In this document: piece after piece, positions 41,056 through 49,091 of the stretch | Position numbering within the stretch: the first letter of the stretch is position 1 | How the letters are laid out: each line of letters starts with the position of its first letter | Source of the DNA: Hyphomicrobiales bacterium | GTDB lineage: Bacteria; Pseudomonadota; Alphaproteobacteria; Rhizobiales; Rhizobiaceae | DNA: 59,968 nucleotides | Assembly: GCA_900467745.1 (NCBI GenBank) | Contig: UBQW01000012.1 | Span: 1 to 59,968 of the forward strand | Direction: 5' to 3' | Translations under genes and position numbers: made by a program | The notes under the pieces: generated by a model | The model's database searches: none | What the model saw: the letters and a program-made list of their open reading frames with translations, nothing else | What the model was told of the DNA's origin: nothing

Positions 41056-42426
41056 CTATCCTGCCGTCTTGCCTCCAGCTTTCGAAAGGCGCCCTCGGGC
41101 TTGAACCGAGTGATCGGCGACGGCTCGGTTCCTGCCACTGCTCTTTGCAAGGTAAAGCGCCTTGTCCGCGCGCAATATCAGATCGTTCATTTCGGAGGCG
41201 TCGCTCCGCGGGGTGAACGAGACACCGATACTTGCTGTAATCGTCATTGAGTGCTCCCCTTCAAGCGGAATCCGCATGGCTTCAATTCGCCGGCACACAA
41301 AAGCCGCGTCCAGCAATGCCTGCTCCTCGTTGTCCGCATTGTAGACGATGACAAACTCTTCGCCTCCGTAGCGCGCTGCCAGCGAACTCGGTAGGCGATC
41401 GAGCGACACAAGAAGGAGAGCTAAGCTTTGAAGGCATTGGTCACCGACCTGATGTCCGTAGCGGTCGTTAATGGATTTGAAGTGATCCAGGTCGATTAGC
41501 AATACGGCAGTGCCACCAATTTTGTTGGTGTTGGCAAGCGCGGCCTGTAGAAAGGTTTCGAATGTCCGACGGTTTGCCAGTCCAGTCAACGGGTCTTCCT
41601 CAGCAAGCGCCTGCAACACCACGTTCTTTCGTCGGAGTTCGTTTGCAGTATCTCCGTAAGAGAGCACGGCGTCTCCGATCATCGCGAGCTCCGCGAGAAC
41701 CGGACGCGTCTGAACAGGTACGGTTGGTGTATTTTCACTGATGCGCTTGAGGTTTCCGATCGCCGAGAGGACGGGCTTTGCGAGATGCCGCCGAGCGAGC
41801 AGAAGCAGCACGACGCAGAAAAGTCCGGGCATCAGCAAAGTCAATAAGACGGTGTACCTCGTGCTTGCGGCTCCCGCCTCTATCTCCTGGGCAAGTCTGT
41901 CGGCCGCGAGCGCCGCGTCTCCGCTGAGCTCCTTTCCCATCTCGTCGATGATCTTGATTGCTTCGCTGTACGCAGCGGTCGCACGTTCTTCGAAAGTAAA
42001 GACGGTGGTGTTCTGCCCAGCGCTATCACGGGCCTGCTGCCGAGCTGCAGCGATCTCTTTCGAAAGGGTCGCCACGCTTTTTGATCCCGAAACGACGCGC
42101 TCGCCTGCGTCGAAGGGAAACCCTTGCGCGAGCGCCTGTATCTGGAGCTGGATTTGCCGTTCTAGGCGTCTGTCACGCGCAAGATAGATTGCCCTAACCA
42201 GAGACGCCAGGCGCTCGGCTTTAACGGCATTACGGGTCTGCGAAAGGATCAGCGGCAACTGCGTTTCACGCGTGAACCTCGCTTCCCGTTCGATCGTCGT
42301 CAGCAGGACACCAGTGAAAATAGCTGCCGCGCATGTGTATATGAGGGCAATCAGGAAAAGCCCCCTTCCCGCAGACCTAAGCGAGATTTGACGCGACGAC
42401 CTCCATTGTGACCAAGACTTCAACAT
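41056..42426 (-). CDS. Membrane diguanylate cyclase (GGDEF) with periplasmic sensor
   Basis: A 456-residue inner-membrane enzyme. Spans at about residues 21-43 (GLFLIALIYTCAAAIFTGVL) and 190-210 (YTVLLTLLMPGLFCVVLLLL) bracket a helical periplasmic domain. A linker (KPVLSAIGNLKRIS) leads to the GGDEF domain: DPLTGLANRRTFE, VLLIDLDHFKSINDRYGHQV, RYGGEEFVIVY (active site GGEEF) and ITASIGVSF. The inhibitory RxxD site before GGEEF is missing (LPSS there), so the enzyme may lack product inhibition. Starts eight bases after the stop of the periplasmic binding protein gene and is co-transcribed with it. Confidence 0.93.
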   Translation of the reverse strand: MLKSWSQWRSSRQISLRSAGRGLFLIALIYTCAAAIFTGVLLTTIEREARFTRETQLPLILSQTRNAVKAERLASLVRAIYLARDRRLERQIQLQIQALAQGFPFDAGERVVSGSKSVATLSKEIAAARQQARDSAGQNTTVFTFEERATAAYSEAIKIIDEMGKELSGDAALAADRLAQEIEAGAASTRYTVLLTLLMPGLFCVVLLLLARRHLAKPVLSAIGNLKRISENTPTVPVQTRPVLAELAMIGDAVLSYGDTANELRRKNVVLQALAEEDPLTGLANRRTFETFLQAALANTNKIGGTAVLLIDLDHFKSINDRYGHQVGDQCLQSLALLLVSLDRLPSSLAARYGGEEFVIVYNADNEEQALLDAAFVCRRIEAMRIPLEGEHSMTITASIGVSFTPRSDASEMNDLILRADKALYLAKSSGRNRAVADHSVQARGRLSKAGGKTAG

Positions 42427-42434
42427 TGGCAGCC

Positions 42435-43184
42435 TTAGTAGATGCTGAAGGGGAAGTAGGCGTCATTGATCCGGTCGTATGTGCCGTTGAGCTTGATCTC
42501 CTTGAGAGCGGTGTTGACGCGGGTGAGAAGCGCCTGGTTGCCCTTGTGCGCGGTGATGTGTGCAGAACTTTGAAGGAAGTCGCTCGAGATCGGGTCTCCG
42601 ACGTAGCTGTAGGCAGACCCTTCTGGCGTCTCCATGAATGTCAGGAGCTCGATGGCGTCACCGATGAGGAGATCTGCCTTCTTTTCGATCAGGAGTTTTC
42701 GAGCCGCTGGCTGGTCTTCACCAAGCAGGATCGTGCTCTTGGAATAAGCCTTCTTGAGATACTCGGCTTGGATCGTCCCGCTTTCAACGGCGATCCGTAC
42801 GCCTGCCAGAGCTTCCGGCGAACTATCCTGGAACTTCTCATCGCCCACCAGGACGGAGTGAGAGCGGTAATAGGGTTCGGAGAAATCAATCCGGGCAGCG
42901 CGCTCTTTCGAGTAAGCCATACTGGCTACGATCAGATCATATTTGTTGGCTTCCAAACCTGCGATGATGTCGTTCCACGGGACGGCCTGGAATGCGCACT
43001 CCACGGACATTTTGGCGCAAATCGCCTTGGCAATGTCGACGTCAAATCCCTTAAACTCACCATCCTGGATGAAGTTGAATGGGGGGTAAGCTCCTTCCGT
43101 CGCTATTCGTAGCGTCTCCGCATGACCCACTCCAGCGGCCAATAGGGCCGTCAGGCCAAACGCGATACTCAATTGTCGAAGCAT
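42435..43184 (-). CDS. Periplasmic solute-binding protein (amino-acid type)
   Basis: A 249-residue periplasmic protein with a signal peptide (LTALLAAGVGHAET). Family 3 signatures are present: LRIATEGAYPPFNFI, GFDVDIAKAICAKMSVEC, YDLIVASMAYSKERAARIDF and GVRIAVESGTIQAEY. The conserved Arg in KERAARIDFSEPYY and Asp in LIGDAIELL bind the amino-acid backbone. There is no permease or ATPase gene next to it; instead a diguanylate cyclase follows in the same operon. It probably presents its ligand to the periplasmic domain of that cyclase rather than to a transporter. Confidence 0.9.
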   Translation of the reverse strand: MLRQLSIAFGLTALLAAGVGHAETLRIATEGAYPPFNFIQDGEFKGFDVDIAKAICAKMSVECAFQAVPWNDIIAGLEANKYDLIVASMAYSKERAARIDFSEPYYRSHSVLVGDEKFQDSSPEALAGVRIAVESGTIQAEYLKKAYSKSTILLGEDQPAARKLLIEKKADLLIGDAIELLTFMETPEGSAYSYVGDPISSDFLQSSAHITAHKGNQALLTRVNTALKEIKLNGTYDRINDAYFPFSIY

Positions 43185-43325
43185 TGGTTGATCTCCTCAA
43201 GCCCCAACCATAGCCTGCGGCGGCTAATAAAGATTTTCGAAATAAAGTTAAATGTTATGCCGCTAACAAAGCGAACTTCGAAGATGATGAGGTAAGCTAC
43301 TCCGAGGAGATTTTGAGCGAGGCAA

Positions 43326-43350
43326 GGAACATTCTTCGCGTAAGCCCGTT
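43326..43350 (+). promoter_or_regulatory. EcfG/RpoE2-type stress promoter, full consensus
   Basis: Forward strand: GGAAC, 16 bases, CGTT. No gene of normal size starts between it and the terminator at 43412, which points to a short transcript. Confidence 0.7.
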
Positions 43351-43356
43351 CTGCTC

Positions 43357-43447
43357 ATGCAAGGCGTTTGAAATCCACCTTGCCGCGGATGCACCCCATG
43401 CGATCCGTTAGAAGCCCGGCGTCGGATCAGCCCGCACCGGGCTTTTC
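43357..43447 (+). ncRNA. Putative stress-induced small RNA, about 90 nt
   Basis: A full-consensus GGAAC promoter is followed about 60 bases later by an intrinsic terminator, with nothing but the end of a tiny open frame (43313-43411, TTG start upstream of the promoter) between them. The predicted RNA begins about seven bases after CGTT and ends in the T-rich run. Not a family I recognise. In rhizobia several sRNAs belong to the general stress regulon, so this fits the context. Confidence 0.5.
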
Positions 43448-43448
43448 C
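43412..43448 (+). terminator. Rho-independent terminator of the putative sRNA
   Basis: AAGCCCGG, a 17-base loop and CCGGGCTT, followed by TTCCTTT. The 8-bp stem is perfect; the loop is large and may itself pair. Confidence 0.7.
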
Positions 43449-43612
43449 TTTGAAAGCCGCAGCGTTGCCATCTCAATATCACAATGCCTCAAGCAGCATT
43501 CACGAACACAGTGTGCTCTGCGCTCAACCTGAGGTGATAATTTAGCGCTCGGATTTGCAATTTTAGCCCCGTACGATCAACTCTTTTGAGGACAACGTGA
43601 TGGCCGACCCCA

Positions 43613-43894
43613 ATGCTAAAAACGCGTGCCTGCCCAATCTGCAAGGAAGAGATCAAAGTTGCGGCTACACGTTGCATTCACTGCCATTCCGAAATCCCCC
43701 CAGGCGCAGACGGACGCGCGAGGCCGCCGATGATCATGGGCCGACGCATTCGTGCTATGGCGCACCGCGCACCCGCGGCAACATTCAACGCGGGTCCATC
43801 TTCAGCGTGCAACGACCTCGCGATCGATGACGCCGGCGTCTGGGAATACATCGGCGAAGACGACGAATATTGCTACTACTGGGGTCCGTCCTGA
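43613..43894 (+). CDS. Zinc-ribbon protein, probable 5' frameshift
   Basis: A 93-residue protein if started at the ATG at 43613, which lacks a ribosome site. N-terminal zinc ribbon: RACPICKEEI and TRCIHCHSEI (two CxxC pairs); the rest is basic and then acidic with Trp/Tyr (GVWEYIGEDDEYCYYWG). An ATG at 43600 with AGGA upstream starts a different frame, MADPNAKN; removing one A from the AAAAA run at 43618-43622 joins it to give MADPNAKTRACPICKEE, the usual start of such proteins. So the gene has a one-base insertion, or uses the weak internal start. Confidence 0.6.
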   Translation: MLKTRACPICKEEIKVAATRCIHCHSEIPPGADGRARPPMIMGRRIRAMAHRAPAATFNAGPSSACNDLAIDDAGVWEYIGEDDEYCYYWGPS

Positions 43895-44079
43895 CGCTAT
43901 AGGGGGAGTTCAGTAATCTGGTTCATCCCATGGGTCACTCCACACTTTTTTGCTGGACGACTCTTTTCTTCCAGGCCATCCTCTCTTCGAGATCGCGTGT
44001 GGACCTCCCAGCGTGAACTGGGAGCCAGCTTCTTCGTACCACGCAGCGTCGCAGCCGAAATCAACGAGAGAGCAGAACG

Positions 44080-44556
44080 TTGAGGCGCTTCAAATATCTG
44101 GAAATTGCGTTAGTAACGATACTGGTGGTGTACACCACCTCGGCAATGGCCCAGAGCAAAATCGGTAATGCCACCACCATGATCCTCACCGGTACCTGTG
44201 ATAAACTGACAATCGGTCAACAGAGGCTCGGCGACAAGTGTGGTAGCAAGCTGCTGAATTTGTCATACCCCGATGGACGCGTTGGTTTCTATTTCATCCT
44301 CGATGATGGCCGCGCGATCACGTTCAGCGGAATGGATGGCGCCAATCCGACCCCGGACACAGACGTGGTCGATCTGGATAAGGTGATCGTCGGAATGAAA
44401 GGAAAGCCTGACAAGCCTAAGGTGTTCGCCGCGAGCGGCACATGCAAATACGGCAACCCTTACGCGGGTGAATCAACGGTTATCTGCAAGGGCACGATGG
44501 TGGACGGGCAAACCTTCTCCGCTAGTTTTACCAGCGACGGCACCCCTCCGAACTAG
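44080..44556 (+). CDS. Secreted hypothetical protein
   Basis: A 158-residue protein starting with TTG (44080) after a GAGAG site. Signal peptide: LALVTILVVYTTSAMAQ-type hydrophobic segment ending in AMAQ. The mature part is beta-rich with four cysteines (GTCDKL, GDKCGS, GTCKYG, VICKGT) that may form two disulfides, and ends GQTFSASFTSDGTPPN. It resembles small periplasmic proteins of unknown function in rhizobia. No operon partner on this strand. Confidence 0.65.
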   Translation: MRRFKYLEIALVTILVVYTTSAMAQSKIGNATTMILTGTCDKLTIGQQRLGDKCGSKLLNLSYPDGRVGFYFILDDGRAITFSGMDGANPTPDTDVVDLDKVIVGMKGKPDKPKVFAASGTCKYGNPYAGESTVICKGTMVDGQTFSASFTSDGTPPN

Positions 44557-44742
44557 CGCTACGCGGTCCTTCGTCCGACTAGGTGTCTTTGTAATCGGTG
44601 TCCTTGCAGGAAAAGGGTAGACCCCGCGCTCAATGCGTCCCAGGGCCCGCTCACGAAATCACGCAACGGAAACCGGGCCAGCGCCAAAAAGCCGCGTATT
44701 TCGCTGGCGCAGCGAAGATCTCCCAACGCTGCGCCTTTGTCC

Positions 44743-45483
44743 TCAGAAACTCTTGCGGAAACCGAAAGTCACAGCGTTGCTGCGGAAATCCGTGCTCGAG
44801 GAGGTACCCGACTGCGAGATAAAATCAAAATTATCTGCAGCCGTAAACCTATATCCGATGTCGAGTGTCGTGTTGTCGAAAAGAGAAACGTCAGAGAACA
44901 ACCCAATAGCCTGCAGATTGATCCCAACACCCGCATCCAGATGATAGGCGAACGCTGTGTCGCTGTCGTCCATCAACGTTGCAACACCCGCAACTCCCTG
45001 CTTGCGAAGGTCAAGGTTCATGAAGCCGACACCACCACCAACATACGGGGTGAAGGCGCTCAAAGCTCCGTCTGCGGCCAAGGGAATATCCAGGTATCCG
45101 TTTACATAACCTTGGATGGACCGGGCATCACCAAAGGAGTTGATGCCGCCGAGACCTACGCCACCGATGCTATGCTCGTCGACCGAAGCTGTGCCATAGC
45201 CGAGTTCCAATTCCACACGCGGCGAAACGAAACCGTACGCTCCAAAGTCGTAGCCAGCTCGAAGCGCGCTGTAGAAACCGACATCATAATCAGTCGATAC
45301 CGTTGTGCCGCCGACGCCGAAGCTGGTGTCGTCGAGAAAGTTCACGGACGAGAGCGAACCGATGTAGAAACCGGATACCGACTGCACAGCCGCCGGCTGC
45401 TCGACGGGAGCCACCAGGTCTGCTGCAAAGAGCGAGGACGTGGAGGAAACGAGAGCTGTGAGAACAAGAGCTGGAATTTTCAT
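44743..45483 (-). CDS. Omp25-like outer-membrane beta-barrel protein
   Basis: A 246-residue outer-membrane protein; the ATG at 45481-45483 (MKIPALVLTALVSSTSSLFA) starts the signal peptide. The mature chain alternates polar and hydrophobic residues in about eight strands: VSGFYIGSLSSVNF, GFYSALRAGYDFGAYGFVSP, SIQGYVNGYLDIPL, AFTPYVGGGVGFMNLDL, AFAYHLDAGVGINL and DIGYRFTAADNF. It ends in GFRKSF, with the C-terminal Phe recognised by the BAM machinery. Relatives in rhizobia and Brucella are small porin-like barrels of the envelope. Confidence 0.88.
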   Translation of the reverse strand: MKIPALVLTALVSSTSSLFAADLVAPVEQPAAVQSVSGFYIGSLSSVNFLDDTSFGVGGTTVSTDYDVGFYSALRAGYDFGAYGFVSPRVELELGYGTASVDEHSIGGVGLGGINSFGDARSIQGYVNGYLDIPLAADGALSAFTPYVGGGVGFMNLDLRKQGVAGVATLMDDSDTAFAYHLDAGVGINLQAIGLFSDVSLFDNTTLDIGYRFTAADNFDFISQSGTSSSTDFRSNAVTFGFRKSF

Positions 45484-45846
45484 TGCGAACCCAAACTTAC
45501 GCGCCACAAGGAATTCGTGGGCTTCAGGTTTTGCAAGTAGAAAGGATTGTGCGGCGATCCACCCGCACCCGACGATAACGAAGAGAGCGTGACATAAAAG
45601 CAACGAGGATTAAGCTCGCCTGGAACCCTGCATGTCGATAAACAAATGAACATGTTGAGATCTTACTGCGGTCAGTGGCTGCCTCGGTATGTTCGAGCGT
45701 GACAGGCGATGACGTCGCCATTGGGGGAGATTTCGTCTCTCCTCCTGCACCGCTATTGAACAACCGTTCGCCGGTCGGATGCCGCCAGCGAGGCTGGACC
45801 TGACATGTCAGAGCAAAGCGATTTATGTGTACATATGCCTCAACAC
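45484..45846. other. Intergenic region before fic
   Basis: Over 360 bases. Near 45798 there is a perfect 10-bp palindrome (TGACATGTCA). The region probably contains the left junction of the restriction/toxin island, since no hsdM or hsdS precedes fic. No gene seen. Confidence 0.35.
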
Positions 45847-45896
45847 ATGTTAAATAATTCCCATATTTTTAACATATTGCGATGGACATGTTAAAA
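45847..45896. promoter_or_regulatory. Three copies of ATGTTAAA around the fic start
   Basis: ATGTTAAA at 45847-45854, its inverse TTTAACAT at 45868-45875 and ATGTTAAAA at 45888-45896, the last covering a possible start codon of fic. Spacing and symmetry suggest an operator; the Fic protein's own C-terminal winged helix is the obvious candidate repressor. Confidence 0.5.
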
Positions 45897-46982
45897 CCAA
45901 GCTATGCTCTTCCCGACCTGCCCCCGCCGACCGACCTCGAAACGGTTGTTGTGCTGAAGGCACTCGCCAAAGCCAATCGTGCGTTGGCGGAATTGAAGGG
46001 ACGTGCCGCAACCATTCCCAATCAGGGCATTCTGATCGACACACTGGCGCTTCAAGAGGCGAAGGCCAGTTCCGAAATCGAGAACATCGTCACGACGCAA
46101 GACGAACTGTTTCAGGCGGACTTGCAGCTTGAGGGGCCGGATTCTCCAGCCGCTAAAGAAGTCGCCCTTTATCGCGATGCCCTGAAACTGGGATACAGTC
46201 GGTTATATGAAACTGGCGGTCTGATCACAAACCGAACGCTCATCGACATGTTTCGCCTCTTGAAGGGGCGGGAGGATAGCTTTCGCGTTACGCCAGGCAC
46301 CGCCCTCAGGAATGATGCGACAGGGGAGGTCGTCTATGTGCCGCCGCAGGATGCGCGCGAGATTGAAGCCGCCATGTCCGGGCTTGAAAAGTTTATTAAC
46401 GAGGATGATCGCTCCCCCCTTGATCCGCTTATCAAGATGGCGCTGATCCATCACCAGTTTGAGAGCATCCATCCATTCCCTGACGGCAATGGACGCATCG
46501 GACGCATTCTGAACGTCCTCTATCTCACGCGCGCAGACCTTCTAGATATTCCGATCCTTTATCTCTCGCGTCATATCACGCGAACCAAGGCACACTATTA
46601 TCGCCTGCTTCAAGCCGTCCGCGCAGAGAACGCCTGGGAAAACTGGGTTCTCTATATGCTTGAAGCGGTTGCTGAGACCGCTCAGGCAACGCTTACGCTT
46701 GTCGAAGGGATACGCAGCCAAATGGCGAGCGTCAAAAAGCGCCTGCGTGAGGAAGTTCCGAATCTCTATTCGCAAGACCTGCTTAACAACCTGTTTCGCC
46801 ATCCCTACACGCGCATCGAGTTCGTGGTGAACGATCTTCATATTTCGCGGCAGACCGCTGCAAAATATCTCGATCTGCTCGCTGAAAAAGGGTTTGTCGC
46901 CAAACATCGTTCGGGCCGCAGCAATTACTACGTCAACGAAGAACTTTTGCGGCTCTTCCTTGACGTTTCGGGAGGGCGGTAA
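45882..46982 (+). CDS. Fic-domain AMPylase-type protein with C-terminal winged helix
   Basis: A 366-residue protein. The Fic core motif HPFPDGNGRIGR is complete at residues 197-208 (catalytic His197, phosphate loop Asp-Gly-Asn-Gly-Arg). An inhibitory motif S-x-x-x-E-N (Ser63 to Asn68, ASSEIENI) lies N-terminal, so the protein is self-inhibited (class II). The C-terminal 90 residues form a winged helix (NDLHISRQTAAKYLDLLAEK, KHRSGRSNYYVNEE). Fic enzymes transfer AMP to Tyr or Thr of target proteins. It stands in the place where type I restriction loci often carry a fic gene: the next gene, five bases on, is a broken hsdR. Confidence 0.93.
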   Translation: MDMLKPSYALPDLPPPTDLETVVVLKALAKANRALAELKGRAATIPNQGILIDTLALQEAKASSEIENIVTTQDELFQADLQLEGPDSPAAKEVALYRDALKLGYSRLYETGGLITNRTLIDMFRLLKGREDSFRVTPGTALRNDATGEVVYVPPQDAREIEAAMSGLEKFINEDDRSPLDPLIKMALIHHQFESIHPFPDGNGRIGRILNVLYLTRADLLDIPILYLSRHITRTKAHYYRLLQAVRAENAWENWVLYMLEAVAETAQATLTLVEGIRSQMASVKKRLREEVPNLYSQDLLNNLFRHPYTRIEFVVNDLHISRQTAAKYLDLLAEKGFVAKHRSGRSNYYVNEELLRLFLDVSGGR

Positions 46983-46987
46983 CGAGC

Positions 46988-47149
46988 ATGTCGAACGAAG
47001 CCGATACATGCCGAAAATTCGTCGTCCCCAAACTGCAATCGGCAGGATGGGACAACGAACCTCATTCCATCGCTGAGCAGCGGACCATCACAGATGGGCG
47101 CGTAATTCCCGTGGGTCAGACGCATAGGGTCGCCGCTGCTCGGGGATAG
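46988..47149 (+). pseudogene. hsdR: Truncated hsdR, type I restriction subunit R (first ~43 residues)
   Basis: Five bases after the fic stop, an ATG opens a 53-residue frame: MSNEADTCRKFVVPKLQSAG, then WDNEPHSIAEQRTITDGRVI and PVG. This is the conserved N-terminus of EcoEI-type HsdR proteins, about 800 residues long when complete. After PVG the sequence diverges (QTHRVAAARG) and stops, so nearly the whole gene (nuclease and helicase domains) has been lost; the break is near 47117. hsdM and hsdS are not in the window. It marks a deleted type I system beside fic. Confidence 0.8.
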
Positions 47150-47397
47150 AAAGGTCGTTCTCGGCCTGGCGGCCGGTAGAGGAGCGTAGATAAAGGGCAG
47201 CGCACGGGCTGTCAGTATTTTTTCGCATCCAGAGTCGTGCGGTTGAGAAGCTTCATGACTGCGCCCCCTCATTCTCCGGAATGGCGGCTGCCAAGGAAGT
47301 TGATGCCTGTGGCAGTCTGCTCGGCAGCCCATGACGCATGCGAGGGAGCGGAGGAATGCTCCCGGCCATGCGCGTCTTTTGAGCTGCCAGGGCGCGG

Positions 47398-48729
47398 TCA
47401 TCGTCGGGCGCCTCCGCTGGCGATCAGGGTTTCGCGCGCGGTGCGGAACGCGTCCGCCAGCGCCTTGTGGCCATTGAGTCCGTCAAGGGCATAGCTATTG
47501 AGAAACTGGCGCCCGGCGAACAGCTTACGGTCCACGGGGCTGAGGTCTGCTTCGTCGCAGACGCCTTGCCAGTGTTCCGCGATGGTCGTGGTCTGGCGTT
47601 CGATCAGCGCGGCGGCTTCTGCCTCTTTCAGGTGATAGTCAGGCGCGGCAGCGAGCAAGGTGGCGAGCGTGCTGGCGCGGCTCTCGCCCTTGATCAGCAT
47701 GGCCTGCGTGGCTTCGTTGCCGGTGCGGCCTTGTGGGCAAATGTCGTACGCGGGCGTGAGCGTCAGCATTCTGCCATCCCAGAAGGCGGCGTGGTTGCGG
47801 GCGTGGTCGTCCGTATTACCGCACAGCACGTTGAAGCATATCCGTCCGTAGAGTTCCTTGAGCGTGACCTTGGGGTCGGTGAAGCGGTGACGGATGAGTT
47901 CGGCCAAGTCTTCGTAGGAGGCATAGCGGGCCATCATCTCATCAAGGCCCAGCATGGTCAGTGCCGAGACCATGGCGTGCCTCGTCCAGCCCTCCTTGGT
48001 GCGCGCGCGGTCGAAGCGCTCGATCAGCAGCACGTTCTTTTGCGCGGCACGGGTCATCGACACGGGCGCTGCGTTGAGTCCGCAGGCGGCTGCCAGCTTC
48101 ATCGCTATGAATTCGGCCTTCACGACGCTGTAGGTGTCGTTGGCTGCCGAGAATTTAACGATGAATTTCTTCGTCCCGTCGTCGATCAGCGCCTTGGGGC
48201 GCGCGCCGCCGATCGAGGTGCCGTGATTGACGGCCTGTTCGAGCGCCGGAGTAAGAGGGACGCCATTTTCGATGAGTTCGGCGGCTTCAAGGAGGTCGCC
48301 CAGAGCGGCTTGCGCGGCAAGGCGGGGGACGTACTCGGTGGCGGATGCCTGAAAATCGAGGGCGCCAATCCGGTCGGAGCCTGACTGGAGTAGAAAGGTC
48401 AGCTCGCTGATCTCCGGCACGCCGGCAGCATCAGGCTTTTTGCCCGTCAGCCTGTTGATGATGACCCGGCGGCCCCAGGCGTCCGGCGAGCCGTCGCGAA
48501 TGCAGCTTGCCATTTGCAAGCCGTTGATGGGCGAGATGACTCCTTCCTGGAGCGGGAGTTCAGGTTCATAGAGGGAAATGGCGCTCCTACGGCGGCGGTA
48601 GCTGGCGCCGTAGGTAAAGAGCAGGCGCTCGCCATCCTGGTCGAGGCGGCCGGCGACCACCGGTTCTGTTGCCCCCGGCAGCCACATCCAGACAAAGGCT
48701 TCTGTTGCGTCCGGCTTAGAAGTCATCAT
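47398..48729 (-). CDS. hipA: HipA-family toxin kinase
   Basis: A 443-residue protein of normal HipA length. N-terminal subdomain: GRLDQDGERLLFTYGASY and the ALDF part; core kinase: GTSIGGARPKALID (glycine-rich loop), KFIVKFSA with the ATP-binding Lys, LLIERFDR, then the catalytic LCGNTDDHARNHAAFW (Asp base) and LTPAYDICPQ (metal-binding Asp). HipA phosphorylates glutamyl-tRNA synthetase in E. coli and causes persistence. Its start overlaps the end of hipB by 14 bases, so they are co-translated and normally inactive as a complex. Confidence 0.93.
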   Translation of the reverse strand: MMTSKPDATEAFVWMWLPGATEPVVAGRLDQDGERLLFTYGASYRRRRSAISLYEPELPLQEGVISPINGLQMASCIRDGSPDAWGRRVIINRLTGKKPDAAGVPEISELTFLLQSGSDRIGALDFQASATEYVPRLAAQAALGDLLEAAELIENGVPLTPALEQAVNHGTSIGGARPKALIDDGTKKFIVKFSAANDTYSVVKAEFIAMKLAAACGLNAAPVSMTRAAQKNVLLIERFDRARTKEGWTRHAMVSALTMLGLDEMMARYASYEDLAELIRHRFTDPKVTLKELYGRICFNVLCGNTDDHARNHAAFWDGRMLTLTPAYDICPQGRTGNEATQAMLIKGESRASTLATLLAAAPDYHLKEAEAAALIERQTTTIAEHWQGVCDEADLSPVDRKLFAGRQFLNSYALDGLNGHKALADAFRTARETLIASGGARR

Positions 48730-49048
48730 CGACCTCCTTCACGGCGTGGCGGACGCTCTTCGGCAGAAGGGTCAGTTTTTCGTCAAGGCGAGCGTTGTGC
48801 ATCTGGAGCATGCGCTCGTCATAGTCGAACAGGCGCACGCCGACGATGGAGGCGACTTCGAAGACGATGCCGATCTCCGGGCCCGGCGCGCCTTTTTCGA
48901 TGCTGGATAGGGTCGTGCGGCTGATGCCGGCGCGGTCCGCCAGTTCCTGTGCGGTCAGGCCGCGTTCCGCCCGGCCAACGCGGATCATCTTGCCGAGCAT
49001 GGTGAGGGCTTGGCGCGTGACTCTGGAGTAGCTTCTCTGACGGGGCAC
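48716..49048 (-). CDS. hipB: HipB-family XRE antitoxin
   Basis: A 110-residue protein with the XRE domain in residues 18-75: MLGKMIRVGRAERGLTAQEL, ADRAGISRTTLSSIEKGAPG, EIGIVFEVASIVGVRLF. The C-terminal 35 residues are charged and probably contact HipA. HipB binds operators upstream of its own gene and represses the operon together with HipA. Fifteen-base direct repeats at 49092 and 49174 are good operator candidates. Confidence 0.92.
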   Translation of the reverse strand: MPRQRSYSRVTRQALTMLGKMIRVGRAERGLTAQELADRAGISRTTLSSIEKGAPGPEIGIVFEVASIVGVRLFDYDERMLQMHNARLDEKLTLLPKSVRHAVKEVDDDF

Positions 49049-49091
49049 GGTTCTACCTGTTTGTTCATTTTAGCGGACGTGAAGCCACCTC

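Noticed and set aside
46928..47401. Reverse open frame of 157 codons between fic and hipA
   Set aside because: Antisense to the end of fic and the hsdR remnant; no ribosome site or domain.
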